Assembly: GCA_036897095.1 (NCBI GenBank) | Contig: JAYMSP010000368.1 | Coordinates: forward strand, 1-55,539 | From: Plantago elongata | Taxonomy: Eukaryota; Streptophyta; Magnoliopsida; Lamiales; Plantaginaceae | Direction: 5' to 3' | Length of the DNA: 55,539 nt | In this document: positions 1-12,888 of the stretch, one piece after another | Position numbering within the stretch: the first letter of the stretch is position 1 | Layout: each line of letters begins with the position of its first letter | Notes under the pieces: model-generated | Database searches by the model: none | Told to the model about the DNA's origin: nothing | What the model saw: the letters and a program-made list of their open reading frames with translations, nothing else | Program-made: the position numbers and the translations under genes

Positions 1-933
1 GGGGGGTTGATAAGGTTACTCTGAAATTCAACAGAGCATATACTTGGATATCATACTGTATTTTCTGAATGAAGAAAGAAGAAAGAAGGCAAAATCATTC
101 ATGTGAATTCATATCCTTAACAACACAAATATCTGAATATTAAGCAAAAGTACTACAATACTGATGCCAACCAGAAACAAAACCTCTCAAACAGCTCATT
201 TATTTGATGCAATCCTTAATGTTCGTGTTTCATTTTAGTTGAAAGCCAGAAAAATGATTTGGGTGGAGAGAACTTCTGCTTGCTGAGAGCAGATAGATAG
301 GTCACATATCATGAAGTATATTCTAGTTCACAGGCTGAAATAGAGCACAGAAGCAACAAATCAAATACAGAATTATTAACAAATATGCATAGTTGTTGAA
401 TACCCAACTATTCATTTTGTCTGTCAACTGAATTTTGCTTTCTTCTAATTTTGATGCTAAATAAGATAATGACTCTGTGGAATATAATTATGGAAAAAGA
501 TACTCAGACGGGTCATAATCCTTGCATTTGATATTTGAGAAAGATAAGAACATGTCTAAACTGGTAACTTTGAGATGCTTAAGGACTCAGAAAGGAGAAT
601 TCAAAGTCCAATAGAAGAACGAGTTGGAAGCTTCCTTTCACGGAAGAAAATAGTAGATAATATAAACATCAAAGAAAATAACTAGACAACCCTTATGGGA
701 ACTGTAAACATTAACTATTTAAATGCATACCAAAACAGGATCCCATTCGTAACCAACAAACATTAGCCACAGCCTACATGTACCATGCCAGAATAGTTTC
801 TTACACAAATGCCAATATCCTACATTAATAATATGTCTAGGTACTGCATATGTATCCCATAAAGTATATAACCTGATTCACTAAGATAACATCACATGCT
901 ATAATGATGGTCAACCCAATGAGCCCTTTTTAC
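1..933 (-). other. Intron of the phospholipase D zeta gene, running off the window
   Basis: The coding part of the leftward PLD gene reaches a donor (GAG then GTAAAA on the minus strand) at 933/934. No further exon with PX/PH similarity could be found down to base 1, so this stretch reads as the start of a long fourth intron. I see no repeat or other gene in it. Confidence 0.6.
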
Positions 934-2598
934 CTCTTTTGAATTTATTATGTCCAGGTCTCCCATAAAATGATTCAGATAACCCTGCATGGCAAATTTT
1001 GCTTTTTCTGATACAGTCTGCTGACCTCCAATTGCTGGACGAATTATTGACAAAGCAGCCTTTGATGAGACATATCTGCATAAATAATTCTTGTTAGAAA
1101 GGGCTGAATACAGGATCTCAAGTTTTAAAGCCAAAAGGGATGAACAAGTCACCTGCTTTTCACATTATGCTCATTGTACATCAGCATTGCTCCATCATCA
1201 GGATCGTCCTCATCATGCACAACTCCTGCATGATCTCCTAATCCTATGTGTTGAAGCCACTCCTTAACCTTTTGAGAAAAAAAATGGCGAGGAGTCATCA
1301 ATAGCAGCAGATAGAGTGGGGAAAGAAATCTTGATCAATTGCAGCCGATCATCCTATACAAGAATTAAACTGTGCAAGAGAAGATAGTAAATAAAAACAA
1401 AATGATAAAGCAGGATAAGTCACCCGTCTAAGAGCGAGCACGGAGAAAGAGAACCTGCTCTTGTTTCTCATGAAATTCTTCTAGCATTGCCCGTTTCTTG
1501 AGTGCAAAGTGTAAATATAACACTTGTGAAGCCTTCTTTAACAATTGCCACTTGAACTGTAAAAGGAGACAAACTTAATATAGCAAATACAATCTGCTTT
1601 TAGAAAGTAAAAGTTTAAGTGATTACTGAACACTGTATTCCAAGGAATTATGAACTATTGAAGGAGATAACAAGCTAACAAAGGAATATTAAGAACCTTT
1701 GTTAAACAGAAAACTACACTACTGATAAGGTAGGTAAATAATATCCCAAAGATCGCTCCTGGTTGAATGTAAAAGTGGAAAGAAGATGCAACTAGCATAA
1801 GTAAATATGTTGGACTTCAGTACTTATCAATACGAACTTTCTTGAAAGCGTTTCTATGTAGATATCTCTAAGCTAAGCTAATGCAGTGCTTCTTTCTATC
1901 ATACTTAACCAACTATTAAATTGAGTGGGATGAACATGAATGAAACTATTTCTCTATTCTTCTCAGTGACTAACAGTAACTGCTTGCTTGTAACATTGCA
2001 CACAACTAATAAAATATGCCATTCTCGCGACTAAGACTTCCAGTAATCTATATGTAGATGATTGTAAACATCAATTTTCTTATGATTGAATCCTCATTAA
2101 GCCCGAATCACATCTTTCCATTAACTACTAGCGAAAATCACGTAACTCTCCACACGCTGTTAAGTTGCACAATTACCCAAATTAGCCAGCTTAACGTGCA
2201 CCTAAAGTACTTCCAAAGAATCCAGACTCTTAAACCAAAAGCATCAACTCGTATTTTCAATTAACGGAGCAACACTAACAACACATTCTAGACAAAAATT
2301 ACAACCGAGTCACTGAAATCGGCAACAAACATGATACAAATAACACAAAACCAATTCCACATTACACATATAAGCGGCTAAAAAGCTTGATCAATCAAAC
2401 TGATACAACCTGCTTGTATTGGAGCTCAATAGTGTACGACAATAGCAACGGAGTGAAGTCCGTCGCATCTGGCCGAGAAACCGAAACTACAGTGGCGGTA
2501 GGCAACTCGTCGAATATCCGCACCGCTTCCTCTCCGCCGCCGTAGTGCGACGGTTGCGCCGCCGAATCTTCGCCGGAAATTAGCCTCTCCGTCAACAT
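934..2598 (-). CDS. PLDZETA: Phospholipase D zeta-type (PX-PH-PLD), N-terminal part only
   Basis: Four exons on the minus strand, 2410-2598, 1455-1556, 1153-1268 and 934-1075, join in phase to 183 codons. Every junction has GT-AG borders. Residues about 30-130 form the start of a PX domain (RIFDELPTATVVSVSRPDA, then FKWQLLKKASQVLYLHFALK), followed by an acidic linker (HDEDDPDD) and the segment IIRPAIGGQQ that precedes the PH domain. These blocks are characteristic of plant PLD zeta 1/2, which hydrolyse phosphatidylcholine to phosphatidic acid without needing calcium and act in membrane traffic, root-hair growth and phosphate starvation. The PH domain and both HKD catalytic motifs lie beyond base 1, so catalytic integrity cannot be judged. 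The ATG at 2598 is the first in this frame. Assigning zeta 1 versus zeta 2 is not possible. Confidence 0.9.
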
Positions 2599-3782
2599 TA
2601 CTAAGCTTACGATTACTCGAATCAGAAATGAGTCAAATCACAGAAAAACTCCTCTTTTGCATGTCCTATTTGCTGTAGTTTTTGTGGAGAGTTTCTTTTC
2701 CGTTACTTGTATACTAAATAGCGTGGAGAAATTGACAAAAAGGTGACTGGTGTGCTAGGCTGTGCGTGGGCTTATGGGATTACGGTGAGGTGTAAGCTTA
2801 GATCAAGACACGTAGGATGAGATCAGTTTTAGCTTCGTTTGGTGACCGTTGGATTGGTTTTTGTGAGATGAATCGGTTGAGATCTGTTTTTTATGTTGAG
2901 TGAAGGATTTGAATAGTTCTGTATCTGGGTTTGCCTTGTTCTGCTTTGTTGAAGACAAGTGGGTTAATAAGGGAGTGAGTTTAATATTCAAACAAGTCGT
3001 GATCGATATGAAATGACAGGAATATCCTTATGTGTTTATAAGCATTTTGATTATCTTGGCAAGCTAGCTGAAAATGCCATTTGGCCGAGAGAATGAGAGC
3101 CAGATTGCTCCGGAAACTCTTTGTATGGTTTGAGTTACAAGCTAAAACTCCTGATGCATGTGGTTTGGTAAAGTATTCGGGCTTCGACTCATAAGATGTT
3201 GGGGGAGTTAGTACGTTACAGACTTATAATAATAATTATTCGAAAAGAAAAGAGTTTGTGTTCCGAAAATTATAGAAAACAAAAGGGTTGTGTCGTAACT
3301 ACATGGCTGGCTGGTCCATAAACTAAAAGTGGATGTTGGATACGCCATGTTACCTGGGAGCAGAATAAATTTAAGAATATCCATGTAGGTGCTACAAACA
3401 AGGGAATATGCTATTAACACCAAATACCATATGCCACGAGCCACAATATTTTATCAAAATTGCTTTCAAATTATGCTTATGTGATTCAATCATTTAGCAG
3501 GATAGTCAGCATCACATTGCTTCTAAATAATTGTAGTGCTTCATTATTATACTCTGTTTGCTACAAGTTTAAGGTAAGATAGTGCTCCGTCATGTTATCT
3601 TATACCTTTTCATAAGGCATATACTATTATACTATTAATTTGCACTCGGACAAAATATCCGAATATAGTTTTCTATTAAGTTTGATTTTTGTTTAGAATA
3701 TATATCACCTTTATGTGAAATGTTAGAATACTCCTCGATCAATTTAGACTCTAGAATTTGAAAGAATAATGTTTTTTTATTA

Positions 3783-4037
3783 CTCCCTCTCGTATAAAGT
3801 TTCATTATACTATCTCCATCCCGCTAGAAGTGAAATAATATTCCGTTTTGGACGTTCCGTTAATAGCAAAATATTTTTTCATTTTTGACAATAACTCCAC
3901 AATACAACTCATTTCAACACCACGTTATCGGGCTTGCATGTATTATTCTATCTCAAATTCACTCTTAATCACATACTACATATTTTCTTAAAAACCGTGC
4001 ATTTAAGAAATGTTTCACTTTAAATGAGACGGGGGAG
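3783..4037. mobile_element. Stowaway-like MITE (Tc1/mariner type)
   Basis: A 255-bp element flanked by TA on both sides (3781-3782 and 4038-4039). The left end reads CTCCCTCTCGTATAAAG. The reverse complement of the right end reads CTCCCCCGTCTCATTTAAAG. Both continue into a GTTTCAT / GTGAAACAT block. TA duplication plus CTCCCTC termini is the Stowaway signature. It has no coding capacity and is somewhat diverged, so it is probably old. Confidence 0.75.
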
Positions 4038-4397
4038 TATAATTTAATTGAACGTAATACATTTGAAGTTCAGAATCAATCTGTAATCAAAGTTGAAAAA
4101 AGTTTAATTACATAAATTGTTTGCAACTCTGAGATTCTCAATTTAAATTAAAATTTATAATGAGTACGGAAAGTAGATTAAAGCCCTAATATGTTTACCA
4201 TTTTATGGAGACATCAAACAATTTGAAACTCTAGTTGGGCTTCTAAAAGTTTGAGTGAAGTCATTGGACTATAGGTTCCGTTTGGTATGAATTGGGTTGG
4301 GTTTCATTTTGGGCGAGACCCAAATGTCAATGGATCGATCCGAGCCCATTAGAAGTGGGGCTTCTAAAAGTTCATAACAGTCCATCGGTAATGTCAA

Positions 4398-4487
4398 ATA
4401 CCGATATCCTTACCAAAATGGACATGGGCCTATGGGAAGTCTTTGGAATTACTCGGGCTTATTACATACCGATATCCTTACCAAAAT
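4398..4487. repeat. 22-bp exact direct repeat, 68 bp apart
   Basis: The 22-bp stretch at 4398-4419, beginning ATACCGATATCC, is repeated exactly at 4466-4487. No transposon termini were seen around it. Origin unknown. Confidence 0.6.
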
Positions 4488-5677
4488 TTTAATTCAAATA
4501 AAGACCTTTTGAATTACAAAATAATAGTACCACAGAAATTGTTGAGTTACTATGTTACATTTACACAGTGATCTTTGAGTTACAATTGTATTAATTCAGG
4601 TAATGTCATTCTCTTATAGTACTTCGAGTTAAATGGTATTTGGCTAGAATTTTTTTCCATACTACTCACTCTATCTCAAATATTATGGGGACACGAGAGA
4701 TCTTATTAGTGGTTCGGCATTGTAACTCACTGTACAAATTTAGTGTCAAAGTCATCAGAGTATATAAACTACACCCATGGTTAACTGAAATGGTCATAAT
4801 TTATACAATACCATTATTTAGCACACTTCATGTAAATATTAATTACAACACAAAGTATATTTTGTAGATAACAACCACAAAATATTATCACTATTATATC
4901 AGGGTGAATTTTTTCTCCAACTATGATTTAGTACGTATTAGTATAATTTTAATTTTAATATTCGGTTTGAGCCTTTTAGTATGAGGGTATAATAATAATA
5001 ATAATAATTCAATGCTTCCAAAAGAAAGGTATGTATTTAATGTAGAATATCAAATGTTCATTTACTGTACTCTGAAAACTGCATCTTATTCAATAGAAAA
5101 CTTCAAGGCTTATATATAACCTTTTACATCAACTGAATCTGAAACTTAAGCAACAATAACAGACATGGCTCTAACTAGACCATAAGACTCGGTCTTATTA
5201 CTTACCCACTAACAGAAGATAGGACTGGTTCAGACTTACACAAAGCTAATTCAATTGACTTCAAACCGGGTCCTAACAATTAAACCCTGTTATCATCAAG
5301 TTAAAACAATGATCAATACTTATGGTCAGGAGTCCAATTCCAATTATTAGATTAAGGGCCTAAAAGTCTTTCTCTAACGTTTGCTTTTCGAGAGCAAAAT
5401 GAGAAATGATATACCCAAAAATTATGACTACGTTAAAAATCAAGTCTCGAAAGGTACCTGCTTTAGTCTTCTGGAGAAATTCTTCTTATAAACTATTATC
5501 TAGTTGTGACGTAATTGTGACATTAATATAATTTACACATTACCAAACCCCCTCGGCTTTTGTTGGAAATGTTCAATTTGCTATTCTACAATTTGCACAT
5601 TACAAAAATTTACACGAAAGTAGATAGGGTATTATTTTAATTGATGATGAAGTAATATAATCCATTATGTCCTAAAA

Positions 5678-6015
5678 CACGTGGAAACAAATTCAATCAA
5701 TTTCTTATAATATTTCACGAAAAAAGTTACCAACTGACACATAAAAAAAAGATATGGTAACACGTGGAAAAGGCAAAAGTTGAGGGGCTATAGTGTTAGA
5801 TTTAGATAAACATTTCTCTTAATGATAATAGTAGATCAAGTTATGAGGGTACCCGCATTATGACAATATATGGCCTCATGTGAGTAGTACATGTCGACAT
5901 CATGCAAATTATCAACCAAGAAATCTAACATACATGACCGCAAAATATGAGCATCATTACATCATAATACTACATGCCAACACCAAGTCCGTTCATCTTT
6001 TTTGTTCCTTATAAA
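5678..6015 (+). promoter_or_regulatory. G-box/ABRE-like pair and TATA box upstream of the F-box/PP2 gene
   Basis: CACGTGG occurs at 5678-5684 and again at 5761-5767, and TTATAAA lies at 6009-6015, about 125 bases before the ATG at 6141. Paired CACGTGG motifs are a known arrangement in ABA- or bZIP/bHLH-responsive plant promoters. Whether these act is inference. Confidence 0.4.
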
Positions 6016-6140
6016 CCCATAAGCATGCTCTATATCCATATCAAAGGCAATTCATAGCTTCAATCTCAATAATTAAATCACAAATTCATCAACCAAGGCA
6101 AATTGAGTTTTCTATAGAGATCTACACAAGTTCAACAACA

Positions 6141-7474
6141 ATGGAGAGTTTGCCAGAAGAATGCCTATCCCATGTAATATCTTTCACTTCTCCAACCGAC
6201 GCGTGCCATTTGTCTCTAGTTACCTCTTGGTTACGCGATGCAGCGGATTCTGACTTCGTTTGGGAGGACTTCCTGCCGTCGGATTACTGTGAGATCATGT
6301 CAAGGTCGGTTTCTCCGGTGAAGTTCTCGTCCAAGAAGGACTTGTTTCGGCAGCTTTCGTCTACTCCGCTCATCATAGATGGCGGGCAAAAGGTGAAGAA
6401 AATGAAGCTAGATTTTCTATCACATAACATACATCTTGCATGAGTAATGAATTAGGTAGTACACTTTCTTTTTCGTTACGTAGCATTCTGTCCAGGTAGC
6501 TAGAGATAGACATAAGACATAATAAGATTGCGACAATCATCCCGTTAAAATGTAGTATAGTTATTTTTTCTTTTTTTTTTCTTTTCTTTTTGTCGAATCA
6601 GCTTTTAGAAGTTTCGTAGGAGGAATGTGCTAATTGGCCTAGTACTAAGATATTATAGTATAAGATAAACTTTCAAAATATAAAAAATATATAGCATGGT
6701 ACGATTTAATATGATTCCTCATCTGAATTGCTAAATACCATTCAACTACATAATTGTCATTTTCAGTTTTATTTTACAACCAAACGATACTCCGTTTCGA
6801 TTACAAGGTTGATCAATGTCGAAGACTAATATTTAATTTTTTGTTTATATAACCAGGCATTTTCCATTGATAAACACACAAACAAGAAATGCTACATGTT
6901 GAGTGCACGAGAACTATCGATAACATTGTCTAACAATCCACTCTCTTGGTGCTGGAAATATCTCAGTTGGTCAAGGTTTGTAGTGAATACCCTTTTACCA
7001 TTTCATTTTCAAATTTGGTCCTCAATCTTACACTATTTCCCCTTCATTTGCATCAGGTTTCCTCAAGCTGTTGAGCTTGTAATGGTGAATTGGTTGGAAA
7101 TAAGAGGAACAATGAAAACTGCCATGTTATCTCCAAATACGACTTATGGTGCCTACCTTGTAGTTCAGATTGTAGATCGTGCCTTTGGGTTACACACCTT
7201 GGCATCCAAAATTTCACTTGAGGTTGGGAATTACAAATCACAGGGAATAGTTTATGTAAAACGTGAGAAATGCTCAGATGAGGGATTAGTTGTTACTCAA
7301 CATAAGGACGAGCGTATACCTTGTATACGCAGAGATGGGTGGTTGGAGATTGAATTGGGAGAATTTTATAATTACGAGGCACAAAAAGAAGTAAAAATGT
7401 CATTTAGAGAAACTACGGGTGTTCAACTTAAAGGTGGACTCATTATCGAAGGCATTGAATTCAGACCTAAGTAA
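6141..7474 (+). CDS. F-box protein PP2-B type (F-box plus phloem-protein-2 lectin-like domain)
   Basis: Exons 6141-6392, 6857-6975 and 7057-7474 join to 262 residues. The F-box is at the N-terminus (MESLPEECLSHVISFTSPTD...), with the family block VWEDFLPSDY at about 41-50 and SKKDLF at about 65-70. The PP2 domain follows: KKCYMLSARELSI, WLEIRG, MLSPNTTYGAYLV, and a C-terminal GWLEIELGEF ... GLIIEGIEFRPK. In this family the F-box contacts SKP1 within an SCF ubiquitin ligase and the PP2 domain is thought to bind glycans or targets; the substrate here is unknown. Length and three-exon layout fit the Arabidopsis PP2-B group. Intron 2 (6976-7056) is 81 bases, divisible by three and free of stops, so its retention would give a longer in-frame protein. 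Confidence 0.9.
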
Positions 7475-8478
7475 TTTAATTTCTTCAAATTCGAGTAATA
7501 TGTATTTTTATATATAAATAACTGTTTATTAAATGATGAATGAAGGATTATTTAGTTACAAGCCGTAACTTTATTTGATTCATTTTGTACATGTAGGTTG
7601 GTTCTTACGTTGTATTTTTCTGTTTCGGTTAAAGGTTTTCATTTTAACTTTCTCGGTCAATCACCTTTAACATGAACGAATTAATATAAAGTTACAATGT
7701 AAAATATATAATAAACTTAAAGAATAAAGGGCATAGAAAGATGTTCGCCCCATACATTTTTTCAATATTTTTTTTATTTTTATGTACTTCCTCCGCATTC
7801 AAAATAACTTTTCGTATACTTTTTGAATGAAGAAATAATCTATATACTTGTACGAAGTTTTTGTTTGGGAAACCCAAAGTGACAAAATAGCTTTTCTAAA
7901 TTAAAAAATTTGGATTGTAATTTCAAACTTACTCATATTCTGCCCTCCGAAATAAAAAAACCCGACTCAGCCAACTCCTGCCTCTATCTAGTATCCACCT
8001 TGTTTAGTCAAGAATTCAAGATAATCATATCAATGAAGTAGTTAAACCGAGTGCGTCAATCCAACAAGAAATCTATCTAAAAGCTATATTATTCAAATAT
8101 ACACTACACATTAGGATCATTAATAACCAATCCTAAGCAAAAACATAAATTAATAACTAACGTCCATTAGATTAAGACCTAACAACATCATCACAGAACC
8201 ATTCCATTCCAGTCCCATTATCAGACATCACGTGTCAACTTCGTAAAGTAGCAGCCTATAATACTAACAAATAATTAATTAACAATACTCCAATCTTTGC
8301 CACTTCATTAAAGTGTTTTCAACACAGTGCTTGTCACAATCTTCCACAAGTCTCCATCAAATTATCATATCTATTTCTGAGTGTGTGATTGACAATTTGT
8401 AAACTAATTCTGTACTAATTCTTCCAACTTTCAACCCATGTTCTTGTGCCATTACTGATAATTAATTGAGAGGAAAAT
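7475..8478. other. Intergenic region between F-box/PP2 and DUF1399 genes
   Basis: About 1 kb, AT-rich. The left half should hold the 3' UTR of the F-box/PP2 gene. A short Stowaway-like end (CTTCCTCCGCATTC) at about 7786-7800 has no clear partner end and may be a remnant. An ABRE-like CACGTGTC at 8229-8236 lies in the probable promoter of the next gene. No coding signal seen. Confidence 0.55.
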
Positions 8479-11400
8479 ATGTCAGCTGTTAATGAGAGAA
8501 GCCTCTCAGAGATTTCAGAGCAAGAGACGCTAATTCGTTTCAGTGTTGATCTTGTTGCTGCTGCAAGAAGAAATCTTGGGTTTTTAAGACTTGTCAATGA
8601 TTGTCTATGGTTACATAACGATTCTTCCATTGTTGAAGCTATTAGAAGGTTCATTTTGTGTGTTTAATTAAATTTTAATTGTGAAAATTTGAGCTGATTA
8701 AAAATGGGGTATTTGTTTTTTTAGATATGATCAGGTTTGGATGCCATTAGTTGCTGATCTTGCAACTGGGACTAATTCTAAGCCTCCTATGATTCTTCCT
8801 CCTCTTGATGTTGAGTGGGTTTGGTTCTGTCACACTCTTAATCCAGTAAGTTGTTGGGGTACCTTTTTCCATTTGCTTTGCTTTTATTAGTTCTTATTGT
8901 GTTTGTTGTTGTTAATTTGTGTGATGTGTCTAATTGTGGATAGGAAATGGTATAGAAGTATTAACTCTTGTTAGGGAAAGGAAATTAATGGGGTTTATGG
9001 GATGTGGGATTTAATGGAGTTGGTTTTCAGGCAAGTTACAGAAATTACTGTGAGTCAAGATTTTCGAAGCTCATAGGAAGACCGGTTATATTTGATGATG
9101 AAAATGAGGACTATGCATTGAACAGATGTAGAGAAATTTGGGAGCTTAAGTATCCCTCTGAACCTTTTGAGAATGAGACAGAAACTGGCGGTGGTTCACG
9201 ATGCTATTCGTCTTCTCTGAGTGAGGATTTGTTGGATCAAGTGGTGAAGCAGCGAAATTTGTGCACAATTATGTCGAAGCCGTACTATTGGGAGATTGTG
9301 TACTTGATGGCAGCCAAGCAGAGATATAAAGGATTTGTTTACATGATTCATAGGTTTGGTGTGGAGTGTTCTTGTTTCGTGCCTACTTCAGACGTTCTTT
9401 TAATGTGGCTGACTCATAAGGTGAATTCTTCTTCTTTTCTTTTTTTTGGCAAAGTTCTCGCGTTATAAGTTAACTTTGATTCAGTAGATTGAGTAGCAGA
9501 AATGTTATGCCATTTACAGTAGACATATTTTAGTCCAGGGACCAGGGTTGAAGATTTGAAGTTGTGGTTCACATTGTGATGGTCTATTAAATGCTAGTAT
9601 ATTAGCATTGATCTAACAGTGTATAACTCTTGTAAATTTTATCCTCATTCGTTCCCCTGTTCCGGAGTTCGTAACTTCGTATATTATTACCCAATAGGAG
9701 ATATGATTATACATAAACTTATTCTTGTTCTCTTTGCTTGGATTTATACATGTTTTAGAGCTATCCAACTGTGTATGCAACGGATACTAAGGACCTGGAG
9801 TGTGAATTGGAGAAAATAGTTTGGACATGTCAAGCAGCGAAGGATGAATACACACGGGCAACGAAAAATCTGTGGGAGAAAACTTTTGATCAACCATATG
9901 AGAAAGCGGGATGTCCATCCATTTCAAGGCATTTAGTGGACGAGCCTCTTTACTGGGATGTAACGGATACTGATGTTAACACAAGATACAAGTCCCTAGT
10001 TCCCAGGTTCTTGTTTGAGGTTAGTGGATATTATGATCGACCTTACAAATATCTTCTTTTTTTTCCTTTACTTGCAAGCATGAAAATGTAGAAAATTTCC
10101 TAGACTAGTTATTTGATACATCTCTGTCATGATCTGTAAATCTAGGTGTGCATATATGTGAAACTGAAGTCGAACACAAAGGGTACAAAAAGTGATCTTT
10201 CACGTGAGTTCTTGTGTATCCGGATTGTGAAACGTCATAGGGAGCTCAAGGTAGAGAAATTGTTATCCGACTTTACCACAGATTCGTGGCAGAAAGTGTT
10301 GCATCTCTATTGTGAGTTTGGAACCAAAGGGATGCTGTTTGAGCTTGGCCGCCGTGGTAATACTCGTTGCTTCAAAGGTAGTACTCCCCAAGAGAGCGTC
10401 TCACTTCCCTGGAACGAGCTACTACGTGCACCATCCCTAACCTCAGGAAAAGAAATTGATGGTAGAGTGAGGATAATGGCTTCTATAACTCCTCCGGTGC
10501 AAGCATCATACCTACTGAAATGTGTACCGGACCGGGTGACCGACGACTCAGGGGCAATGATATCAGATGTAATTCTGAAAATGAACCAGTACCGTCCTCA
10601 GGAAGGTCGATGGCTATCTCGGACTGTCCTGGATCATGCAGGCAGAGATTGTTTCGTAATTCGAATGAGGTAAGAATACGTCCAATCAATTGAGTTTCGG
10701 ATTATTCTTTGCTGCCCTTGAGGCAAAGTTTAGTGTTAACTGTTAAGAAGTGCTATATTATGTCCATAAGACATGTTTTAGGAGCCGTTCTGAAGTTAAT
10801 ATACAACACATTGAGTGCTTATAAACAATATTACAGATCACTTTTACAGAAAATGCATCGTGTTTGTGAAGTTTGTACAGATTATACTTTTATGTAATAA
10901 ACTGCAGAGATTGCAGAATATGATGTTTAAGGCTTTGGGTTAAAACTGATTTACACATCTTTGTCCTAATCTTTGAATTTAGGTGTGTTAAATAAATATT
11001 TAATGGTATATAAATATCTAATGGTATTTATAAAGTAGAATTTTCTTATTTCTGGACCGGCCTATTTCCTGTCTACAGTGCAATTCTGAGATTGCACAAT
11101 GGAGCCATTAAGAATACTGATCAAATCTGCACTAAACTTTTTTCAGCAGTTCACAACAAGTATAAGCTATTTCGAAACAACACTTGTTTGACTTCTAGCT
11201 GATATAAAAAAAATTCACATCGCAGAGTTGGAGGAGGTATTTGGAGAAGAGGGGGTGAAGTTCCGAGAGCTGTTAAGTGGGAGGGCCGGATAATAGAGAT
11301 ACGTGAGGGTTCTTGGTCATATGTTACTGGTTCCTGTTCCATAGGCCGATCACCTGGTAAGCAAATGTTGTACCTTTCTGGGAACTATACCCAATTTATA

Positions 11401-12378
11401 ACCTGGTATAAAAGAAATACAGACATGAACAGACATTTGTCCGGTAACACATGTTCTCTTAAATAAATATATTTGGTATCATTCAAATTATCTTTTTTCC
11501 CCAACAAGCATGATTTCTCCTCAAATTTTCAATCTTGCCACTCATTTGGTTTTCGTTCATCATGTTCGTATCATTTGGATGAACCTGCCATCTAGTACAG
11601 AGAAAGTAGTAGGAACTGCAACACCAAAGCAACCACATGAAGGTTACCAATCTTCTTGGAGCTTCTCAAATGAATATGAATTATCCATAAAATGGGAATC
11701 TTCAACATCACTCTCAGGCTTCAGATTTGACTTGGAAAGTACAACATCTGCTGAATCGACCGTAAGTAAAAGTTCATTTAGCTTTAAGTGCAGATGAAAC
11801 AACGATGCATTATATGAACCATGCATGACCTATTACAGGTAAAACTCTTGCCTGGGAGACATATGCAATATCAGGCCAAGAAGTTCGGTTCAGATGCTAA
11901 AGACAGAAAAGAAAATAAAAACATGGAAGAAGGTAGCAGTAGCACGGAAGAAGATGACTTTGTGACTATGATTAGGTTCTCGGACGAAATCCCAAATGGA
12001 AAAGCAACTGCCCTTTTGAACTGGAAGCTACTTGTTGTGGACGTATTGCCAGAAGAAGATACTGTTTTCGTTCTTCTTATATGCATCTCAATACTACGTA
12101 CTGCATCCGAAATGAAACGAGAAGATGTGGGAGGCTTGTTGATTAGAAGGAGAGTACGAGAAGCTAAGGCTGGAGACCGAGACTGGGGGTCTGTTATTCT
12201 CCACCCGTCTTCGTATTCCCCTTCAATTTCTTCCCCACATCTTCACCCTTGGCACTGGAATTCAAAGATGGTTATGAGTTCTCAAGTCAAGGATCAGATT
12301 GCTACTGCACCATCTTTGAATTATTCACAGGCTGAAGGTGGAGATAAGTTGTATAGGAGTGGTATTATTATGCCTTGA
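8479..12378 (+). CDS. DUF1399 protein (glycine-rich domain protein/GRDP-related), function not settled
   Basis: Eight exons (8479-8648, 8725-8845, 9031-9420, 9759-10019, 10146-10669, 11226-11356, 11601-11761, 11839-12378) join in phase to 765 residues. Conserved DUF1399 blocks appear in order: SVDLVAAARRNLGFLRLV, PPLDVEWVWFCHTLNP, QRYKGFVYMIHRFG, LMWLTHKSYPTVY, then a C2-like middle region with SITPPVQASYLLKC, PDRVTDDSGAMISD and VLDHAGRDCFVIRMRVG, and a C-terminal block ending near the tail in ERDWGSVI-like DRDWGSVILHP. From memory it resembles the shorter Arabidopsis type lacking a glycine-rich tail (AT1G56230-like) more than GRDP1/2, which have been linked to stress and auxin responses. The biochemical role is unknown. 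Exon 6 and 7 borders are the least certain, but phase and similarity agree. Confidence 0.85.
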
Positions 12379-12888
12379 GATTTTTGTTTCTACTTTCTTG
12401 ATTGTGTTTGTCAATATAGGAAGAATAAGCAGAGTGCAGATTCTCCTGCACTTCCCCTAATGTATTTGAGAATTGAGAGGCTTCTGTCAAGTGATTTGAA
12501 ATACATAAAATGAAAATTTATGTTTCTCCAATAACTTCAGTTTTATCTGCAGTCATTTTGTCATATTCTATATTGCTATCTAAACCAGGTGTTTTTAGTT
12601 GACAAAATCCACTAGCTATGTAAGCAGTACAATACTTCTAGACAGAGTAACAGTTCAAGATTCCTTCCCTGAGAGTAGTAGGCAAACGGAGCATAACTTG
12701 AACTTTTGCCAAAGGGAAGACCAAAGCATATTTTAATAACCCCAGCAAGTCCTGAAAAACATTCCTTTCCCTTTATTTTCATCCTTGACAAGCAATTCCT
12801 ATAGTTTTTGGAGTATCTTTCCTAATATAACAACATCATCCCACAAAAGTTCTTAAAGCCTTCCATTTGCATGTAAAGTAACCTATCA
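12379..12888. other. Short intergenic spacer, promoter of first pectinesterase
   Basis: 510 bases between the DUF1399 stop and the next ATG. It should contain the 3' UTR of the former and the promoter and leader of the latter. I see no clear TATA box and no repeat. Confidence 0.5.

Larger units (their letters stand above)
2599..6140. other. Intergenic region between PLD zeta (leftward) and the F-box/PP2 gene (rightward)
   Basis: About 3.5 kb separating two divergent genes, so it must hold both promoters. It is AT-rich and without a supported coding region; the short open frames in it match no family I know. It contains one Stowaway-like MITE, one 22-bp direct repeat and ACGT-core motifs near the right end, listed separately. 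A short (AAT)n run lies at about 4987-5007. Confidence 0.7.
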
